From the NCBI GenBank assembly GCA_963835735.1, contig CAWIGP010000009.1, forward strand, positions 62,001-126,000: 64,000 nt of DNA, written 5' to 3'. Below, piece after piece: positions 61,107 to 64,000 of this stretch (positions are counted from its first letter, which is position 1; each line of letters begins with the position of its first letter). The position numbers were made by a program, and so were the translations under genes. Under the pieces are notes generated by a model. The model was not told the origin of the DNA and did no database searches. It saw nothing but the letters and a program-made list of their open reading frames with translations. This stretch comes from DASQMT01 sp963835735 (GTDB lineage: Bacteria; Actinomycetota; Thermoleophilia; Solirubrobacterales; Solirubrobacteraceae).

Positions 61107-61609
61107 GGCTGGTTCGTGGGAGCGTAGAGAGCCTCGAACTCCGCAGGACGGAGATCGCCGAGCGACTCGTGAAGGAGGGCGGTTTTGAACCAGCCGACGT
61201 ATTCGTCGATCGCGAGCTCGAGCTGGCTGCGGGTGCGCCAAAACGCGGTCGGCGATCACCTCGGTCTTTTGAACGAGTCCACGAAGGACTCGGCGAGGGC
61301 GTGGAATCCAGGCCCGCGTGCGTGGAGGACGAGACTCGCCCACGCGGCCGCGTCATGGTTAAGACGGCCCCGTTGAGGCGAGCGCGACGGCGGGTAGCGC
61401 GATCGAAGAGAACTTCATTCCCTTTCCTAGTAGCGAGGTCCCATGATCCAGCGCATCAACCGGCTCGGCGTCGAGCTGCCCCGCCTAGCGAGCCCGATCC
61501 GGACGGAGCCGCAGCCGTCCAGGAGCTGATAGGCGGCAGGTTCGGCGAGATGTCGACCTTCCTGAGCTGCAGGTTTCAGTCTTTCAAGATGCCGAGGAGG
61601 CGTTGCTGA
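59846..61609 (+). CDS. ISL3-family transposase (frame runs past the element)
   Basis: Transposase portion to ~61070: RLLRLPGASVIDVSFSAEGV, zinc-finger CASCGQTGRRLEIHDRRVKR with later CRDCGVRLEP, then the DDE core with Asp in GVDEISYRRRHRYLTSVADH and SIDMSGEYQRAIRQAVPHAE, FDPFHVVRLGARATDRVR, and Glu in GRLEGLNSKIRLISHRAFGF. Intact through the core, unlike the other transposases here. No stop occurs before the right inverted repeat, so the frame continues by chance through an IS3 remnant and a Mn-catalase fragment to 61609. ATG 59846 (or GTG nearby). Confidence 0.85.
   Translation: MRVTTAFKRLLRLPGASVIDVSFSAEGVIVTVRLRRRRRVCASCGQTGRRLEIHDRRVKRWRHLDLGASRCVIECELRRLHCRDCGVRLEPVPWARPGAAHTRDFEDVVAWLAQQMAFAPITRLLRVGWHTIGPIVARVVADHLDADRLAGLVCIGVDEISYRRRHRYLTSVADHASGAIVWCAPGRNSATLERFFDELGPRRASLRAVSIDMSGEYQRAIRQAVPHAEICFDPFHVVRLGARATDRVRRDEWNRHDRSHTPTGRWVKGTRSSLLKAPEHHSIYQLATLAEVQRENRRLYRAFLLREELRVLYHLDDPDLAPEHLDAWLAWASRSRLKPFVRLARTLREHRDGILAAIRLGLSNGRLEGLNSKIRLISHRAFGFHSADPLIALVYLCCAGIVIDRPDELHPQLGRSAVYDRLVRGSVESLELRRTEIAERLVKEGGFEPADVFVDRELELAAGAPKRGRRSPRSFERVHEGLGEGVESRPACVEDETRPRGRVMVKTAPLRRARRRVARSKRTSFPFLVARSHDPAHQPARRRAAPPSEPDPDGAAAVQELIGGRFGEMSTFLSCRFQSFKMPRRRC
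61085..61305 (-). pseudogene. IS3-family OrfB transposase remnant
   Basis: Frames combine to LAESFVDSFKTEVIADRV, RTRSQLELAIDEYVGWFKTA and LLHESLGDLRPAEFEALYAP, the conserved C-terminal end of IS3 OrfB including the catalytic Glu (AESF). Both ends are missing: the 3' end runs into the ISL3 inverted repeat and the 5' end stops before the NALAESF region. At least one shift near 61262. Confidence 0.6.
61372..61396 (+). promoter_or_regulatory. candidate stress-sigma promoter GTTG-N16-GGGTA
   Basis: GTTG (61372-61375) and GGGTA (61392-61396), 16 bp apart, 47 bp before a Mn-catalase-like ATG at 61443. Mn catalase is a frequent general-stress target. Confidence 0.4.
61443..61608 (+). pseudogene. N-terminal fragment of a manganese catalase
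   Basis: MIQRINRLGVELPRLA, a one-base shift near 61485, then PDPDGAAAVQELIGGRFGEM and STFLSCRFQSFKM. This is the N-terminus of dimanganese catalases, with the first metal Glu in GEMST. After QSFKM the match stops and the coiled-coil gene's ribosome site begins, so over 200 residues are missing. Confidence 0.6.
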
Positions 61610-62503
61610 TGTCGTTGTCAGAGCGAGCTAGGACGGGTTTGCGCGAGATGCCGTCCAACGCTGCGTGGGTTCTGTCCCGCGCCCTGAGGCCTGCGGGCAC
61701 GGTCGGAACCGCAGCTGAGGACGCGACCGCGGGTGTCCGCGACCGGGGATGGAAAGTGAGAGCGGCTGTCGCCGACGCCACGCCGGTGGGCGGGGACTCG
61801 ATCGAGATCCGGATGAAGCGGGCACAGGACGCCGCGGAGCGTGCTCGGGAGGCCGAGGAAAGCGCGGTGGAGGCCGCGCAGGAGTCCAGGGATCGCGCCG
61901 AGCACGCTCGCGAGGTCAGCGAGCGCGGCCGCGTTCGCCTGAAGGAGGTCGACCGTGAGACGGCTCGGCGCGTCAAGCAGCGAGTCGCCGAGGCGCAGAA
62001 GGCTGCGGACGAGTCGGTGAAGCAGGAGCGACAGGCCGCCGAGGCGGATGCCGACGAAGAGCAGCAGGAGGTCCAGGCAGAAGTCGACGACGCCGTCGAG
62101 GAAGCCCAGGGCGAGGCCGAGGCGTCCCAGCAACGCGCCGAGGAGCTCGTCGAGGATGCACTGGATAAGCGAGCGGAGGCCAAGCGACTGGCCGATGAGG
62201 CGGCCGAGGCCGCGCGCGCCGCCGCCGAGGAAGCGAACCGCCAAGCGCGACAGCTCGCCGACGCGGCCGAACAACAGGTGAGCGACGCCGAATCACGCGT
62301 CGGGGAGACCGAGCAGCTGCGCGAGCACGCCAAGACGGAGGCGAAACACACCGCCCGCGAGCTCCGGGACGCCGCGGAGAACGGGCTGGACTCCTACAGC
62401 AAGACGCGTCGAGCTCGCATCCGGCATCGGCATCGAAGGACGGACGAGCATGACCAAGAGCGAACTCCTCGACGCAATTGCCAAGGCGTCTCGGACGCGA
62501 TGA
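61609..62503 (+). CDS. long coiled-coil protein with C-terminal SAP/Rho-N-like motif, one frameshift
   Basis: ATG 61609 after GAGGAGG. A short N-terminal region (SLSERARTGLREMPSNAAWV) is followed by ~190 residues of uninterrupted Glu/Ala/Arg coiled coil (MKRAQDAAERAREAEESAVE, QVSDAESRVGETEQLREHAK). A shift near 62408 leads to LASGIGIEGRTSMTKSELLD, AIAKASRTR, a SAP/Rho-N-like helix-extended loop-helix often found on stress and nucleoid proteins. First of a three-gene set with 62523 and 62807. Confidence 0.75.
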
Positions 62504-62522
62504 ACGACAGCGGAGGCTACTC

Positions 62523-62810
62523 ATGGTGACATTCCTGAACAGGAAGAGCAACGTCGACCGGCTGCTCGAGACAGTCAGCAACTCGCTCGATGCCTCGAAC
62601 CTGCTCAAGGCCGTCCTGCCCGACGACCTCCGCTCCGGCACGACACTAAAGGAGGGCCTGCGCACGGGTAAGAGCCTGAAGGCAGTGATACCCCGCGGCA
62701 GGGCCTTGAAGGCGGGACTGGTCGCCGGCGGCCTCGCCGGACTCACGGCGGGCAGTGCCGGCATCTCGTCCCTCCGGCGCCGCAGGGAGGGGGCGGCGGG
62801 CGATTCGTGA
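62523..62810 (+). CDS. small protein with one hydrophobic segment
   Basis: 95 aa. ATG 62523 behind GGAGG (-10). VDRLLETVSNSLDASNLLKA, VLPDDLRSGTTLKEGLRTGK, then a glycine-rich hydrophobic segment (AGLVAGGLAGLTAGSAGI) and a basic tail. Its TGA overlaps the GTG of the next gene. No known family; it resembles small envelope-stress proteins encoded near SAP-motif coiled-coil proteins. Confidence 0.7.
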   Translation: MVTFLNRKSNVDRLLETVSNSLDASNLLKAVLPDDLRSGTTLKEGLRTGKSLKAVIPRGRALKAGLVAGGLAGLTAGSAGISSLRRRREGAAGDS

Positions 62811-62992
62811 AGCTCACCAAGCTGGCACTCTTCGCCGCAGGATACGTTCTCGGCGCACAGGCGGGCCGTGAACGTTATGCACAGATCGTCCACGCGGCCG
62901 CGCAGGCGTCTGAGAAACTCGAGGCATTCAGCTCACGGCGCCCCCCGAGCGGCCAAGGCCTCGGCTCCGCTCGTCCTGACCGCGGCTCCTGA
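62807..62992 (+). CDS. YtxH-like small membrane protein
   Basis: 61 aa. GTG 62807 (GTGA overlap): KLTKLALFAAGYVLGAQAGR then ERYAQIVHAAAQASEKLEAF. The helix-GxxxGxxAGRERY pattern is that of YtxH-type stress membrane proteins. After SSRRP the sequence loses family character; a shift near 62940 may have replaced the true C-terminus. Confidence 0.7.
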   Translation: MKLTKLALFAAGYVLGAQAGRERYAQIVHAAAQASEKLEAFSSRRPPSGQGLGSARPDRGS

Positions 62993-63225
62993 CCGCAATC
63001 GACGCGCATCTGACGGAGTCCTCATCGAGGCGTCGGTCCTGGCGCGCCTACTGGGCATCAGGCTGTTGACACTCGATGCGACGGTCGTCTTCGCGCCGGC
63101 CGACGTGACAGCGCCGCAGTCGGAAGCGCATCGCCCTTGGGGGCGCGCGTCCGCGCGACCCCCTGGCCGCCTTACGGCCAGTCCCGGCGCGACGAGCAGC
63201 GGCCTGGCCGAGGCCGTCCGGAACA

Positions 63226-63546
63226 TCAATGAGGGCAGCGCGGTTCTCGCAGAGACCCGACGCAACTGTCCGTGACCTGCCGGCGAAGCCCGGTCGGTAC
63301 GCGCCTCGACCCGAGCGCCAACGCGCCAGCAGCCTTGACGTCTCGCTCCATGTCAGTTGTAGGACCAGGCAGGTTTTCAGGCTCGTCGAGGCGAGCGATG
63401 GGTGGTTTGTGGCTGAGGGCGCGGTGTGGGCGGCGATGGTTATCGGACCACAGCCAGCCGTCAAGTGCCGCGGTGTGTTGCGGGCTTGAGCCGTAGATCG
63501 CGCCGTAGGCCCAGCCGGCGATGAGGGTGCGGATGAAGCGCTCGAT
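63226..63546 (-). pseudogene. IS481-family transposase C-terminal remnant
   Basis: Reads IERFIRTLIAGWAYGAIYGS, AALDGWLWSDNHRRPHRALS and HKPPIARLDEPENLPG, the end of a second subtype of IS481 transposase containing the catalytic-Glu helix ([A]ERF). The catalytic core upstream is absent. The frame continues to a stop at 63226 without family similarity after ~63370. Confidence 0.6.
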
Positions 63547-63822
63547 TCTCCTTATCTGTGCTCGTCCTTAGCGTCAAGCCGCGGGTGGGGGGGCGTGGGC
63601 TGGTTGGTGGTGTGGGTCGGGTGCGCGCGGACGCCCAGCCTTATCTCGGTCCGCGATCCGGGTTGGCTCCGGATCGGCGACATGATGGTTGATGGGGTGT
63701 TCCGTGACGCGGTGCGGCCGCTCTGTCTATGAAGGCCGTCCACCGGGTGGTGCGGCAGGAGCATGCCGGGAGCCGGCCGCGGTGCATCGGCGTGAGTGAG
63801 GGCTGCGCGCGCGACCGAGTGG

Positions 63823-64000
63823 TCATGCGGGCTGCAGGGCCTCCTCGCCGAGTTCGCGGAGGGTGTGGTAGCTGGTGCAGCTTGCGCGCGACGGCTAGGC
63901 ACGCGCGGTTGCCGCCGAGCCGCGCGGCTGCCTCGACGTAGTAGTCGTGGTCGGGTGAGCCGGGCCGGCGCGCGCATTGGGCCGCCTCAAACAGCGCCCA
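63823..64000 (-). CDS. IS110-family transposase, C-terminal part (cut by window edge)
   Basis: WALFEAAQCARRPGSPDHDY then YVEAAARLGGNRACLAVARK and, after a shift near 63875, YHTLRELGEEALQPA with stop at 63823. This is the transposase_20 domain end typical of IS110/IS116/IS902 DEDD recombinases. The 276 bp between this and the IS481 remnant hold no gene I can recognise and are probably the element's 3' flank. Confidence 0.7.

Noticed and set aside
1..64000. CRISPR array or toxin-antitoxin system
   Set aside because: No regularly spaced repeat series was found; the RHH protein at 58676 carries a GAF domain, not a toxin partner.

Overview
The window is very G+C-rich, densely packed DNA with short intergenic gaps, many ATGA/GTGA start-stop overlaps and GTG starts. 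Gene content suggests an actinobacterium, most likely of the Solirubrobacterales type (Conexibacter/Solirubrobacter-like): a B12-dependent MerR photoreceptor, a SigB-like sigma factor with a STAS partner, and fused APH/M23/aminotransferase, DUF1990, DUF3618 and PRC-DUF2382 proteins. This taxonomic placement is inference. Many genes between 0.3 and 16 kb, and a few later ones, are split by one-base shifts although their protein family continues in another frame. This looks like uncorrected indels in a draft or metagenome assembly rather than mass gene decay, so such genes are given as one feature with the shift described.

Layout. 0-8.2 kb: metabolic genes on both strands (PLP aminotransferase, FMN reductase, YceI protein with an operator array, NAD epimerase, biotin carboxylase-BCCP, trypsin-like secreted protein, metallo-beta-lactamase-fold hydrolase, HAD hydrolase). 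8.25-16.1 kb: a plus-strand run with sucC, sucD, a KAT-like aminotransferase, an alpha/beta hydrolase and kynureninase (probably a kynurenine catabolic set), then a giant kinase-M23-aminotransferase fusion. 16.1-32.96 kb: largely intact housekeeping genes (DtxR, LysR, DNA ligase, HxlR, glycerate kinase, GpsA, HtrA, a MoxR/VWA/DUF58 operon, an MrfA-like helicase, M23 peptidase, TetR, methyltransferases), closed by tRNA-Phe.

33-45 kb is an accessory zone. It holds an IS21-family element (5-bp target duplication), a helicase fragment joined to a peptidase-like gene that is itself split by an IS630-family element at TA, a sigma/STAS/TetR module flanked by two copies of a structured repeat, and an IS481-family element with a 15-bp target duplication. 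45-51 kb holds small stress-type genes and several truncated genes (EamA, slipin, DUF1206), plus a GAF-HD-GYP gene split by an in-frame amber codon. 50-53.6 kb holds a probable light-regulated module: a CarH-like regulator, a sigma70-type promoter with three 11-bp spaced operator repeats, and a minus-strand DUF378-FAS1-pyrimidine dimer glycosylase set. 53.7-59.4 kb is a stress/envelope cluster of small membrane proteins. 59.6-64 kb is a second accessory zone with an ISL3-family element, IS3, IS481 and IS110 remnants, a Mn-catalase fragment and a small coiled-coil/membrane operon.

The parts may work together as follows. The sigma factor at 39.8-40.6 kb may read GTT-N16/17-GGGTA-like promoters found before three stress-type operons (45.3, 58.6 and 61.4 kb). 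The TetR beside it probably represses the sigma operon through palindromes lying inside that operon's promoter. The CarH-like protein probably represses a repair/envelope operon in the dark.
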